Shown here piece after piece: positions 1-6,604 of a stretch of 42,557 bases of DNA. Origin of the DNA: DAOUFU01 sp034429275 (lineage in GTDB: Bacteria > Chloroflexota > Anaerolineae > Aggregatilineales > Aggregatilineaceae); assembly GCA_034429275.1 (NCBI GenBank), contig DAOUFU010000253.1, forward strand, positions 1 to 42,557. Direction: 5' to 3'. The number at the start of each line of letters is the position of its first letter. Position 1 is the first letter of the stretch. The translations under genes were made by a program, and so were the position numbers. The notes below the pieces were generated by a model. That model was not told the origin of the DNA, ran no database searches, and was given only the letters and a program-made list of their open reading frames with translations.

Positions 1-224
1 AACGGCACCAGGACGATCATCAGCAGCGCCCACCAGACGATCCACACGACGATGATGCCGAAGTTGCGGCTTCCGGCGGGCGTGCCCACGATGCCAGCCA
101 GGATCGCCAGGGTGAACACGGCTAGCGTCAGCAGCATCATTGCAGGCTGTAAGGCGCGCGCCCTGAGCACTCGCTTGAGCAACGGCACGCGCGCCAACAG
201 GTCGATCCGTCTCTCAGAGAGCAA
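1..224 (-). CDS. 4Fe-4S-binding membrane protein, NapH/CcoG-like (3' end outside window)
   Basis: This is the N-terminal part of a membrane protein that runs off the left edge. The visible stretch has a short cytoplasmic lead, a first hydrophobic segment, then a GTPAGSRNFG loop and a second segment with the WIVWWALLM signature. In the family I recall, this signature precedes a cysteine-rich polyferredoxin-like domain with 4Fe-4S clusters, but those cysteines lie outside the window. The likely start is a TTG two bases after the TGA of the DUF1573-like gene, so the two are probably translationally coupled. It is the last visible gene of the PCYCGC/cupredoxin/DUF1573 operon. An electron-transfer role is inferred from the family; the partner and substrate are unknown. 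Confidence 0.7.
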   Translation of the reverse strand, partial: MLSERRIDLLARVPLLKRVLRARALQPAMMLLTLAVFTLAILAGIVGTPAGSRNFGIIVVWIVWWALLMIVLVP

Positions 225-225
225 T

Positions 226-735
226 TCAATCCACCCAGTTCGATAGAATAGTCAGGTACCGCACCGGCTCCGCCGGGTCGTTGGTGCGCAGGTGCACGCG
301 GAACTCGTGCGGGCCGCCCATGTCTCCGTGCATCGAAAACGTCAGCGAAATCGTGGCCTGGTGGCCAGGTTCAATGGTCGTCGAACTGACGACAGCGCGA
401 GGCGGTCAACACCCCTCCACGAGTTCAACGCGCGGCTCTCCGAGGATGGTCAGAGGCCGGTCGCCCACGTTGCGCACGGTGTATACCGTGGTCACGACTT
501 CGCCCAGTTTGACCGCTCCATAGTCGATCACGTCCTGCGGCAGCACTTCGAGACGCGGCGCGCCGGCAACTTCTGGCTCGAAGTTGGGATCGAATGCCCG
601 TTGATCCGGCGAGTCGTTCTCGCGCGAAAGCAAGACAATGGCCGCCAGGATCACGACGACTACCCCCGCGATTCCGGCTAACATCCATGTCGTGTTGCCG
701 CCCTGCTTGCGGCGGTTTTGTTTAGCTTTTCCCAT
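226..735 (-). CDS. DUF1573-like membrane-anchored protein, candidate selenoprotein (in-frame UGA)
   Basis: A 169-residue product if the UGA at 406-408 is decoded. It starts MGKAKQNRRKQGG with an AGGAGGT ribosome site and overlaps the end of the cupredoxin gene by 14 bases. One transmembrane helix (about residues 17-36) is followed by an exported immunoglobulin-like DUF1573-type domain with VRNVGDRPLTILG. Residues 109-112 read C-UGA-P-P. The same frame continues for 59 codons with family-like sequence (PPRAVVSSTTIEPG, GGPHEFRVHLRTNDP) and ends at TGA 226-228. In homologues I recall, this site is a GCCPP motif, so the UGA replaces the second cysteine. A perfect hairpin starts 12 bases after the UGA. 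Selenocysteine insertion is inferred; a sequencing error or a truncated pseudogene is the alternative. A redox or metal-binding role in the copper-linked operon is likely. Confidence 0.75.
377..393 (-). other. Candidate bacterial SECIS hairpin
   Basis: On the minus strand, a perfect 6-bp stem GTCGTC/GACGAC closes a 5-base loop AGTTC. It begins 12 bases after the in-frame UGA at 406-408, and the loop lies 18 bases after it. These values resemble the compact SECIS hairpin of E. coli fdhF as I recall it (about 17 bases, starting about 11 bases after the UGA, with G near the start of the loop). The hairpin lies inside the coding sequence, as expected for bacteria. The assignment is based on structure only. 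Confidence 0.6.
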
Positions 736-1219
736 TGAAGACCTCCTGAAACGATTGGTGATTGCCAGCGCGCCACAGATAGAGCAGCATTCCCCCGGCA
801 GCGACCACGACCATCGCAAGCGCGCGCCAATAGGGCGCGTTGGTGCTGACCACCAGTTCGCCGATCATGAACGGGTGCAGCGAGCCGCAGCTCACCGAGC
901 AGCGATAGCGGAATTTGCCCGCTTTGTCGGCGGTGAACTCGATCTGCTGCGCGACACCCGGTGTGACACGCGCTTCCAGCCCATAGCCGTCGAGGTAGAA
1001 GCCATGCACCACATCCGAGGCGGTAAGGGTGATCACTACGCGGTCGCCTTGGTTGACGTGCACCCGCCCTGGGGTGAACTGGTACTGCGTCGCGTCCAGC
1101 GCGATCGCGTGCGTGCGCGCTTCTGCTGAACCCGGCAGCGGGACCAGCCACACCGCCAGCATCAGGGCGAGCATTGGCAGACCCACCAGGGCGCGAGGAC
1201 TTGTGAGCACGCATCGCAT
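722..1219 (-). CDS. CuA-type cupredoxin (cytochrome c oxidase subunit II-like)
   Basis: A 165-residue exported protein. It has an N-terminal hydrophobic segment (about residues 8-28), a cupredoxin domain (YQFTPGRVHVNQGD, then DVVHGFYLDGYGL) and the copper motif CSVSCGSLHPFM, which supplies the two Cys, His and Met of a binuclear CuA centre. A second hydrophobic helix follows near residues 133-153. It is shorter than a true oxidase subunit II, and no subunit I is visible, so it may be a stand-alone copper electron carrier or metallochaperone. The ATG at 1219 lies five bases after the stop of the PCYCGC gene. The stop overlaps the start of the DUF1573-like gene, so these genes form one operon. 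Confidence 0.85.
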   Translation of the reverse strand: MRCVLTSPRALVGLPMLALMLAVWLVPLPGSAEARTHAIALDATQYQFTPGRVHVNQGDRVVITLTASDVVHGFYLDGYGLEARVTPGVAQQIEFTADKAGKFRYRCSVSCGSLHPFMIGELVVSTNAPYWRALAMVVVAAGGMLLYLWRAGNHQSFQEVFNGKS

Positions 1220-1223
1220 AGTG

Positions 1224-1667
1224 CTATTCCGACGGGAATTCGGTATCGGTGGCGGGACCAAACGGGCTGTACTGCGCGTCAATGTAGGCGCGCACCTGGG
1301 GCGAGGACTGGCCTTCGGCCTTGAGTCGCATCACGTCCTGCGTGATATCCACACAGATGCCGCAGCCCATCGCGTGGCTGTCGTAGGTGATGCTCCCATC
1401 GGCGGCGAACTCTTGCACGTAGCAGCTCAGGTTGCTGGTATGGCCCATCGCGCCACAGCCGCAGTAACAGGGATATTTCGCCAGCTCATCCGGGTGGGAG
1501 ACGGCGTATTGGTAGGCTTCACGAACGCGGGGCGAGGCATTCTGCGCCCAATCGGGCAGTTTCGCGGCGTTGGCGGATTCAGGTGGTTTGCTGCCACCGC
1601 ACGCGGCCAGCACAAGCGCCGCACTCAGCAGGACGAGAAAAACCATAAACCGTGTTGTGAGTCGCAT
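1224..1667 (-). CDS. PCYCGC-motif lipoprotein
   Basis: A 147-residue lipoprotein. The signal peptide ends in the lipobox LAAC-G at about residues 19-23. The defining part is a cysteine/histidine cluster: PCYCGCGAMGH, then LSCYVQEF, then SHAMGCGICVDITQDVM. This is the layout of the PCYCGC family, whose function is not established but whose ligands suggest metal binding outside the membrane. The ATG at 1667 is chosen because GTGGAG lies just upstream and the signal peptide begins there; a second ATG 15 bases earlier lies in the leader. It is the first gene of the operon with the CuA-type protein and the candidate selenoprotein, under a promoter with an upstream palindrome. Confidence 0.85.
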   Translation of the reverse strand: MRLTTRFMVFLVLLSAALVLAACGGSKPPESANAAKLPDWAQNASPRVREAYQYAVSHPDELAKYPCYCGCGAMGHTSNLSCYVQEFAADGSITYDSHAMGCGICVDITQDVMRLKAEGQSSPQVRAYIDAQYSPFGPATDTEFPSE

Positions 1668-1705
1668 ACCGTTTCTCCACACCTATTCCACAGGACTCTT
1701 CCTCT

Positions 1706-1750
1706 ACTATACGGCAGCCGGGATATGCGGACATGCGCCAAATGGCGTAT
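1706..1750 (-). promoter_or_regulatory. Promoter and palindromic operator of the PCYCGC operon
   Basis: The palindrome ATGCGCCA-AA-TGGCGTAT occupies 1733-1750. On the minus strand a -10-like TATAGT lies at 1711-1706, 33 bp centre to centre from the palindrome. This places the site near -42 of the predicted start, the usual position of an activator that contacts the polymerase. The start codon is about 32 bases downstream of the predicted transcription start. Confidence 0.6.
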
Positions 1751-1798
1751 TCCCACGTGCGCGATTTGTCACTAATTGATGGATGCTCGTTCGGGCAA

Positions 1799-1844
1799 TC
1801 ACGCCAAATGGCGTATATACACAGTGCATCAATAAATGTATTAT
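1799..1844 (+). promoter_or_regulatory. Promoter and palindromic operator of the DUF305 gene
   Basis: A second copy of the palindrome (TCACGCCA-AA-TGGCGTAT) occupies 1799-1816. A -10-like TATTAT lies at 1839-1844, 34 bp centre to centre. Predicted transcription starts near 1851, which supports the ATG at 1890 over the upstream ATG at 1836. Confidence 0.55.
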
Positions 1845-1889
1845 CTTGACATCGTACAAGCGAAGAAGACTGTAGAGGATGTACCCGAA

Positions 1890-2516
1890 ATGCTGAAACG
1901 AATGAATTGGCTGAGATTAACAATCGTCCTGGTTGTGGTCCTGGCCGCATTACCTGCCTATGCCGATGGGCCTGTGACGGGGCGCAACGGGCGGGCTGAG
2001 GTGCGCTTCCTGGAAGGCATGATCGATCACCACCAGATGGCGGTCGATATGGCCGGGCACTGCCTGGGAAAAGCCTCAACCGAGGCGGTACGAGCGGTAT
2101 GCCAGAATGTGATCGCGGCCCAGACCGTCGAGATCGAGACGATGCGCGGCTGGTTGAAGGCGTGGTATGGCATTGATTACTCGCCGGTTGCCATGTCGGC
2201 CCTGATGGAGATGATAGGGCTGAGCGAGAGCGCGGGCATGAATATGGGGCATGGTAATCATACGACCAACCCCGCGACCGATATGCCCCTGATGATGGGC
2301 ATGATGGCCGGGTTTGATCGCCTGACCGGCCTTGACTACGACCTCGCCTGGCTTGAGTCGATGATCGACCATCATGACGATGCGCTGCACATGTCGAACC
2401 GCATCCTGCGCTACGCCGAACACGAGGAACTGCGCGCGCTGGCCCAGCAGATTATCGACGACCAGACGGCTGAAATTGAGCAAATGGAAGCGCTGCTGGT
2501 CGAACTCGTTCAGTAA
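1890..2516 (+). CDS. DUF305 family protein, exported
   Basis: A 208-residue protein with an N-terminal signal segment ending near PAYADG. It carries the DUF305 signature twice: FLEGMIDHHQMAVDMAG near residue 45 and LAWLESMIDHHDDALHMSNRIL in the C-terminal half, each followed by a helix ending in QTxEIEqM. The middle is rich in Met and His (MNMGHGNH, MPLMMGMM). DUF305 proteins are ferritin-like helical bundles, and some members are reported to bind copper, so periplasmic copper binding is the likely role. The ATG at 1890 is preferred because the predicted promoter lies between 1839 and 1851. It is followed by the small His-rich gene and faces the PCYCGC operon across a shared regulatory region. 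Confidence 0.85.
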   Translation: MLKRMNWLRLTIVLVVVLAALPAYADGPVTGRNGRAEVRFLEGMIDHHQMAVDMAGHCLGKASTEAVRAVCQNVIAAQTVEIETMRGWLKAWYGIDYSPVAMSALMEMIGLSESAGMNMGHGNHTTNPATDMPLMMGMMAGFDRLTGLDYDLAWLESMIDHHDDALHMSNRILRYAEHEELRALAQQIIDDQTAEIEQMEALLVELVQ

Positions 2517-2560
2517 TGGATAGGCATCCGTCCGAACTATCAATGGTCATTGGAGGCCCC

Positions 2561-2797
2561 ATGAAACGCATGTTGATCCTTTCACTCCTGGTTGGTTTGG
2601 TCGTCCTTAGCGTGGCGCTGCCCGCTTTCGCCCAGGGGAACGGCCCTGCACCGGGCAGCACTTGTGGCCGCTATTTTGGCCAGCATCATGCAGAACACGC
2701 CCAGGCGGGGCATCTGGGAAAGCAGCATCATCCCGGTATGCACCAGGGGTTGGCGAATTTCCTGGATCACGGGGACCATGAGCACACCTGCCCGTAA
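2561..2797 (+). CDS. Small His-rich secreted protein
   Basis: A 78-residue product. A clear signal peptide (MKRMLILSLLVGLVVLSVAL) ends at AFA-Q, leaving a mature peptide of about 54 residues. That peptide has ten histidines, including two HH pairs and DHGDHEH, and two cysteines. No domain is recognised. The composition suggests binding of a soft or transition metal outside the membrane. GGAGG lies five bases before the ATG, and the gene starts 44 bases after the DUF305 stop, so the two are probably co-transcribed. The role is inferred from composition and neighbours only. Confidence 0.7.
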   Translation: MKRMLILSLLVGLVVLSVALPAFAQGNGPAPGSTCGRYFGQHHAEHAQAGHLGKQHHPGMHQGLANFLDHGDHEHTCP

Positions 2798-2840
2798 CGT
2801 AATGGGTCCGGTAAACGTAGCGCTGGGTGAACCCTAAACT

Positions 2841-4457
2841 CTAAGCACTCTCCCCTGGCGCGGCGATCATCGGAGCCTGCACGGTCACGGTGGTGCCTGC
2901 TCCAGGCTCCGATTGAATCTGCAGGCGCGCGCCGATCAGCCCGGCGCGCTCTTGCATTCCCATCATCCCGAAATGCTGCGGGGCCGTCTGTGTAGAAAAG
3001 ACAAATCCCTTCCCGTTATCGCGCACACGGACAACGACTTGCGTCTCGGCAAACTGCACGCTCAACCACACCTCGGAAGCCTGGCTGTGCCGCCAGGCAT
3101 TAGTGAGCGCCTCCTGGGCGATGCGGTACAGCGCGATCTCCGTCTCAGGGGCCATTCGTCTCGGTTCTCCCGTCTTCTCAAAATGGATGAGCATGGTGCC
3201 ATGCGGACCCAGATCGCGGGCGAGCATTTCCAGCGCTGGGGCCAAGCCGAGTTCTTCCAGGTAGACAGGTCGCAGCGCCCGTACAATGCGCCGCAGATCA
3301 TCTATTGTTTCCTGGATCATTCGGCGGATTTCCATGTGCAGCCCGGCAGCGACAGGTGAGTCCGCCAGATGGGGTTTCAACATCTGCTGGCGATGATCCA
3401 ACGCGACGAGCGCCTGCGCGGTCTGGTCATGCAGTTCGCGTGCTAGCCGCTGCCGTTCGTCTTCTTGGGCATGGGTGATCGCGCCAATGTAGTTGTGCAT
3501 GTTGGCCTGCGCCGCCTGCACGCGCTGCGCCATGTGCTGAAGGGTGGCTTGCAGCCGCCGGATTTCTTCGATGCCGCCGACCTGGGGATCAATCGCCGCA
3601 AAATCGCCCCCTGCCAGTTCTGTCGCTTGCGCTTCCAATCGCCGCAGGGGATACACGATGCGTTGAATGCCCAGCCAGACTGCACCGACTGCAATCAACA
3701 GACCGGGGACCAGGGCAAGCGGGGCGGCCTGCGAGTAGCGCATGAGCGGGCTGAGCGTTTCCTGCCACCGCTCTTCCTGCACCAGGGTCCACCCTGCTGC
3801 CGGCACTGGGGCAATTGTCGTTATCACATTGCGCTCTTCAGCGTTTATGCGTTGGCCGATGTACGCCGGATCACTGTGAAACAACACGGTGCCATCCGAC
3901 CCCACCAGGTAAACGTCGGTACTATCTGATGCGTGCAAACTTGCCAGAATGCTGTCGGAGGACAATCGATCCAGCGAGACAATGCCCACCGCTTGTATAG
4001 TTCCTGTATACTGCGGCGTAGTGATCACGATCCGGGTCGCGTCTTGACCTGCTTCGAGCAGAGGGAAAATGGTGGTGTCGTGCTGCCGATCATCTAGTGG
4101 AATTGGGCTGTCGGGGGGCAGGGCGGCAAGCAGTCGCCCGCTGGCGTCATAGAGTATCACGCCTCCATCAAAGAATTCGATCAGCCAACTGGATTGTTCC
4201 AACAGAAGTGATGCGTTGTCTGCATTTTCTGCTGCTGTTACGAGATCCATCAGCGCAGATTGGCGCTGTGCCAACTGATCGGACAGACTGGTAGCTGCAC
4301 CGATGACCACATGGCGATTGTGATCGACCAGCATATCGCGCATTTCGGCCTGGTGCAGTGCCACCCCGCCAATCGCCACAACCATCAGCAGGACCAGCAG
4401 CGGCAGGACGACAAAGGCCAGCAGTTGGAGGGGAAGACTACTCAGCTGGTTCTTCAT
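2841..4457 (-). CDS. Sensor histidine kinase, NarX/DesK type with extracellular Cache-like domain
   Basis: A 538-residue membrane sensor. A first helix (about 11-35) and a second (about 248-270) bracket a roughly 200-residue extracytoplasmic domain resembling a double Cache sensor. A HAMP linker, a HisKA_3 dimerisation domain and an HATPase_c domain follow. The phosphoacceptor His is at about residue 343 in DERQRLARELHDQTAQ. The ATP-binding domain has NAWRHSQA (N box) and VRDNGKGF (G1), then GMMGMQERA. Its start overlaps the end of the response-regulator gene by 20 bases, so the two are translated together. The ligand is unknown; neighbours suggest a metal or redox stimulus. It lies between the two target units it may control. 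Confidence 0.9.
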   Translation of the reverse strand: MKNQLSSLPLQLLAFVVLPLLVLLMVVAIGGVALHQAEMRDMLVDHNRHVVIGAATSLSDQLAQRQSALMDLVTAAENADNASLLLEQSSWLIEFFDGGVILYDASGRLLAALPPDSPIPLDDRQHDTTIFPLLEAGQDATRIVITTPQYTGTIQAVGIVSLDRLSSDSILASLHASDSTDVYLVGSDGTVLFHSDPAYIGQRINAEERNVITTIAPVPAAGWTLVQEERWQETLSPLMRYSQAAPLALVPGLLIAVGAVWLGIQRIVYPLRRLEAQATELAGGDFAAIDPQVGGIEEIRRLQATLQHMAQRVQAAQANMHNYIGAITHAQEDERQRLARELHDQTAQALVALDHRQQMLKPHLADSPVAAGLHMEIRRMIQETIDDLRRIVRALRPVYLEELGLAPALEMLARDLGPHGTMLIHFEKTGEPRRMAPETEIALYRIAQEALTNAWRHSQASEVWLSVQFAETQVVVRVRDNGKGFVFSTQTAPQHFGMMGMQERAGLIGARLQIQSEPGAGTTVTVQAPMIAAPGESA

Positions 4458-5115
4458 AGGATGCTGGCAAGGTGAGCAAATCGAGCTGTGAGGCTTTGAC
4501 GACCGCCTCAGTCCGGTTGGCGACGTTCAGCTTTTCAAAGATGCGGCGTAAATGTCCTTGTACGGTCCGGTCGCTGATGTTCAGCAGCACGCCAATGGCT
4601 TTGTTGGTCAAGCCGCGCGCGGCGGCTTGCAGCACTTCAAGCTCACGATCCGTCAATAGCTCGTATGCCACGGGAGGTTTGTGAGACGCTGTGACCGCGC
4701 GCATCAGCTTGGGCACGATCTCAGGGTCGAGTACGGATTGGCCTTCATTCACGGCGCGCACCGCATCGATGATTTCCTCCATGTCGGCAGTTTTGAGTAC
4801 GAAGCCGTTAACCCCCGCCTCAAGCGCCGCGACGATGTAGGGGTCATCGTCGTAAGCGGTGAGAATCAGCAGTCCCACCGGCAGCCCTTTGGCGCGCACC
4901 CGGCGCGCCACCTCAATGCCGCTGAACTCCGGCATGTGAATGTCAAGCACGGCGACATCGGGTTGGTGATTTTCAATGAGTTGCAGCGCCTGCACGCCAT
5001 CTTCTGCCTCGGCCACTACCTCGATATTGGCTGAGGTCAGGAACTGCTTGATGCCATGCCGGACAACCTGATGATCGTCGGCTAATACTACCCGAATCGG
5101 TGAGTCAGGAGGCAT
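4438..5115 (-). CDS. Two-component response regulator, NarL/FixJ family
   Basis: A 225-residue regulator. The receiver domain has acidic residues D13/D14, the phosphoacceptor D58 in VAVLDIHMPEFSG, the switch Thr in LILTAYDDD and the Lys in GFVLKTAD. A C-terminal LuxR-type helix-turn-helix starts LLTDRELEVLQAAARGLTNK and ends in NRTEAVVKASQL. It is the first gene of the pair with the kinase. GAGGAA lies about ten bases before the ATG. A strong palindrome sits upstream of its own start and resembles sites at the PCYCGC and DUF305 promoters, so this protein is the best candidate for the factor that binds them, with autoregulation. Confidence 0.92.
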   Translation of the reverse strand: MPPDSPIRVVLADDHQVVRHGIKQFLTSANIEVVAEAEDGVQALQLIENHQPDVAVLDIHMPEFSGIEVARRVRAKGLPVGLLILTAYDDDPYIVAALEAGVNGFVLKTADMEEIIDAVRAVNEGQSVLDPEIVPKLMRAVTASHKPPVAYELLTDRELEVLQAAARGLTNKAIGVLLNISDRTVQGHLRRIFEKLNVANRTEAVVKASQLDLLTLPASYEEPAE

Positions 5116-5147
5116 TTTGTTTATTCCTCAACACTGGTTTTTCTTTT

Positions 5148-5212
5148 AGCTTAACACGATCTTGCCCGTGTGACCTGCGCCATTTGGCGCATGATTAAGC
5201 CAAAATGCGTAT
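5148..5212 (-). promoter_or_regulatory. Promoter region of the response regulator with two palindromic sites
   Basis: Site A (5175-5192) reads CTGCGCCA-TT-TGGCGCAT and its core is a perfect palindrome. Site B (5195-5212), TTAAGCCA-AA-ATGCGTAT, is weaker and centred 20 bp away, on the same helical face. On the minus strand a weak -10-like TAAGCT lies at 5153-5148, 33 bp from the centre of site A, the same spacing as at the other promoters of this set. Confidence 0.5.
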
Positions 5213-5218
5213 GGCAAA

Positions 5219-5263
5219 ACACGGCATACGGCGCTACAGAGGCCTGAGGTTGCCCCCTATACT
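5219..5263 (+). promoter_or_regulatory. Promoter of the Cys-motif gene with degenerate palindrome
   Basis: A -10-like TATACT lies at 5258-5263. A degenerate palindrome (ACACGGCA-TA-CGGCGCTA, about 10 of 16 consensus positions) lies at 5219-5236, again centred 33 bp upstream. Predicted transcription starts near 5270, so the ATG at 5267 is probably not the start codon and the GTG at 5297 is. Confidence 0.4.
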
Positions 5264-5296
5264 TTTATGACAGATGGGAAAAGAGGAGCATCCGCC

Positions 5297-5665
5297 GTGT
5301 TACGTGAATTTGCTGTGCATCTCCCCTGTGATGAGAGTGTGGCGGCGGCCTGCCAGGCGTTAAGCGCTGCCGGGCTGCGTGTGGAGCAGTCGTTTGATCT
5401 CCGCGCTGCGCTCACGCTCGTTCCCAACTGCACGTGCCCTCATCACGGCACGGCGTTCTGTGACTGCCAGTATAACGTGTTGTTGGTGTACCGGCAGACC
5501 CTGTCGGCTCCGGTCACAGTGGTCGCGCATGGTCATGACAACCAGAGTTGGATCACGGTTTCCGATCCGCCTGACGGGCGGGCACCCACAGGTTTATCGT
5601 TGGAGATTGTTCAGGTGTTGGCGGCTGCTCATCTGATCGAATTGAATGAGGTTACCGGGAGATAA
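5297..5665 (+). CDS. Conserved-looking protein with CxCxxHHx5CxC motif
   Basis: A 122-residue protein of unknown function, probably cytoplasmic. The striking feature is the cluster CTCPHHGTAFCDCQY, four cysteines and two histidines in 15 residues, which looks like a zinc or copper site. The N-terminal half resembles a compact alpha/beta fold of the DUF302-like kind (FAVHLPCDESVAAACQALSAAG, then VEQSFDLR), but I cannot assign a family with confidence. The GTG at 5297 is chosen because GAGGAG lies nine bases upstream and the predicted transcription start is near 5270; an ATG at 5267 in the same frame is the alternative. It starts a unit with the membrane protein and the HU-like gene. Confidence 0.6.
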   Translation: MLREFAVHLPCDESVAAACQALSAAGLRVEQSFDLRAALTLVPNCTCPHHGTAFCDCQYNVLLVYRQTLSAPVTVVAHGHDNQSWITVSDPPDGRAPTGLSLEIVQVLAAAHLIELNEVTGR

Positions 5666-5699
5666 AACAATATGAATTCAGAAAGCCGCAGTAGGCGTC

Positions 5700-6263
5700 A
5701 TGATTGCCGGTATTCTGGCCGGGCTGCTGGGGGTGCTTTACGGTCTATCCCAGGTGCTACCGGATGAACTACTCCGAATTGTTTACGTGCGATCTGGGTC
5801 AGGTGATGCGCATACGGCCAATACAGAGACGATCAGTTATGACCAGTTGTTGCAGCAAATTGCGCCGCTGCTGTGCCTGGTCCCCCTGGCCCCGGTGATC
5901 GCCGCCGCGCTGATGGGCGCATCCATAGTCGCAGGTGGCCGCCAACCATCAACCGGATGCAGCTGTTCATGGCCGGGCCGCTGGAGTGTATGGTGGTGTG
6001 CGGAGCGAATGTCGCGATGCATGAGGGGCTGCGCGAGCGCGTGGATCAGCTACGTCCCCCGGCAGTGCGACACGACTCGCCTGGCATATTCCATTTCGGC
6101 ACTATGTGCCAATACCGCCGCTACACCCGGCTCCGACCGGGCCATGATAGAGCGCGTGGCCGAGCGGATGGCGGGCCTGGAGCATGTCCCGTTGCCGCTC
6201 GTCCCCCTGGCGAAGATAATGGAAGCGCACCGGGCGCGGGTCGCTGCCGCGTGGGAGAGGTGA
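5700..6263 (+). CDS. Hypothetical membrane protein, probably with two compensating frameshifts
   Basis: The open frame is intact, but its composition changes twice. Residues 1-80 look real and hold two hydrophobic segments (MIAGILAGLLGVLYGL and a second near LLCLVPLAPVIAAALMG). From about 5945 to 6050 this frame is Trp/Cys/Arg-rich and implausible, while the third frame reads sensibly (MQLFMAGPLEC, GANVAMHEGLRERVDQL). From about 6055 the first frame is plausible again (DTTRLAYSISALCANTAA, then IERVAERMAGLEHVPLPL). A lesion near a run of five C at 6056-6060 and another near 5935 would explain this. No family is recognised. The stop precedes the HU-like ATG by one base, which suggests coupling. 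Confidence 0.45.
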   Translation: MIAGILAGLLGVLYGLSQVLPDELLRIVYVRSGSGDAHTANTETISYDQLLQQIAPLLCLVPLAPVIAAALMGASIVAGGRQPSTGCSCSWPGRWSVWWCAERMSRCMRGCASAWISYVPRQCDTTRLAYSISALCANTAATPGSDRAMIERVAERMAGLEHVPLPLVPLAKIMEAHRARVAAAWER

Positions 6264-6264
6264 G

Positions 6265-6546
6265 ATGAGCCTGGCCAAAAACAAGATGGTGAGCGAAATT
6301 GGCCGCCGCACGCGCCTGCGCAATCACGACGTACAGCGCATGTTGGAATCGCTCATCGACGTGTGGACCGACGAACTGGTCTCCGGCGGGCGGATTGAGC
6401 TTGAGAACTTCCTGGTGCTGGAAGTCCAGCGCATCGACCGGGGCGAGCGTCGCGGCATGTTGAGCACCGGCGAGCCGCGCAGAGTTATTTACAGCTTATT
6501 GGCACGGCCCAGTAAACAGTTGAAAGAGAGATATAGCAAGCTCTGA
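6265..6546 (+). CDS. HU/IHF-like DNA-binding protein
   Basis: A 93-residue basic protein. It has the HU layout: two N-terminal helices (KMVSEIGRRTRLRNHDVQRMLESLIDVW), a short strand with GGRIELENFLVLEVQ, then an arm-like segment and a C-terminal strand and helix (RRVIYSLLARPSKQLKERYS). The canonical NPxTG arm tip is not recognisable, so it is a divergent member. HU proteins bend DNA and shape the nucleoid. It starts one base after the preceding stop and is probably translated from the same message. No obvious terminator follows before the convergent AraC gene. Confidence 0.8.
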   Translation: MSLAKNKMVSEIGRRTRLRNHDVQRMLESLIDVWTDELVSGGRIELENFLVLEVQRIDRGERRGMLSTGEPRRVIYSLLARPSKQLKERYSKL

Positions 6547-6604
6547 AAAAGCGAAAAACCGAGAGGAAAACGCTGCATCTACACGTCGTGGGCTGGCCCC
6601 AGTC

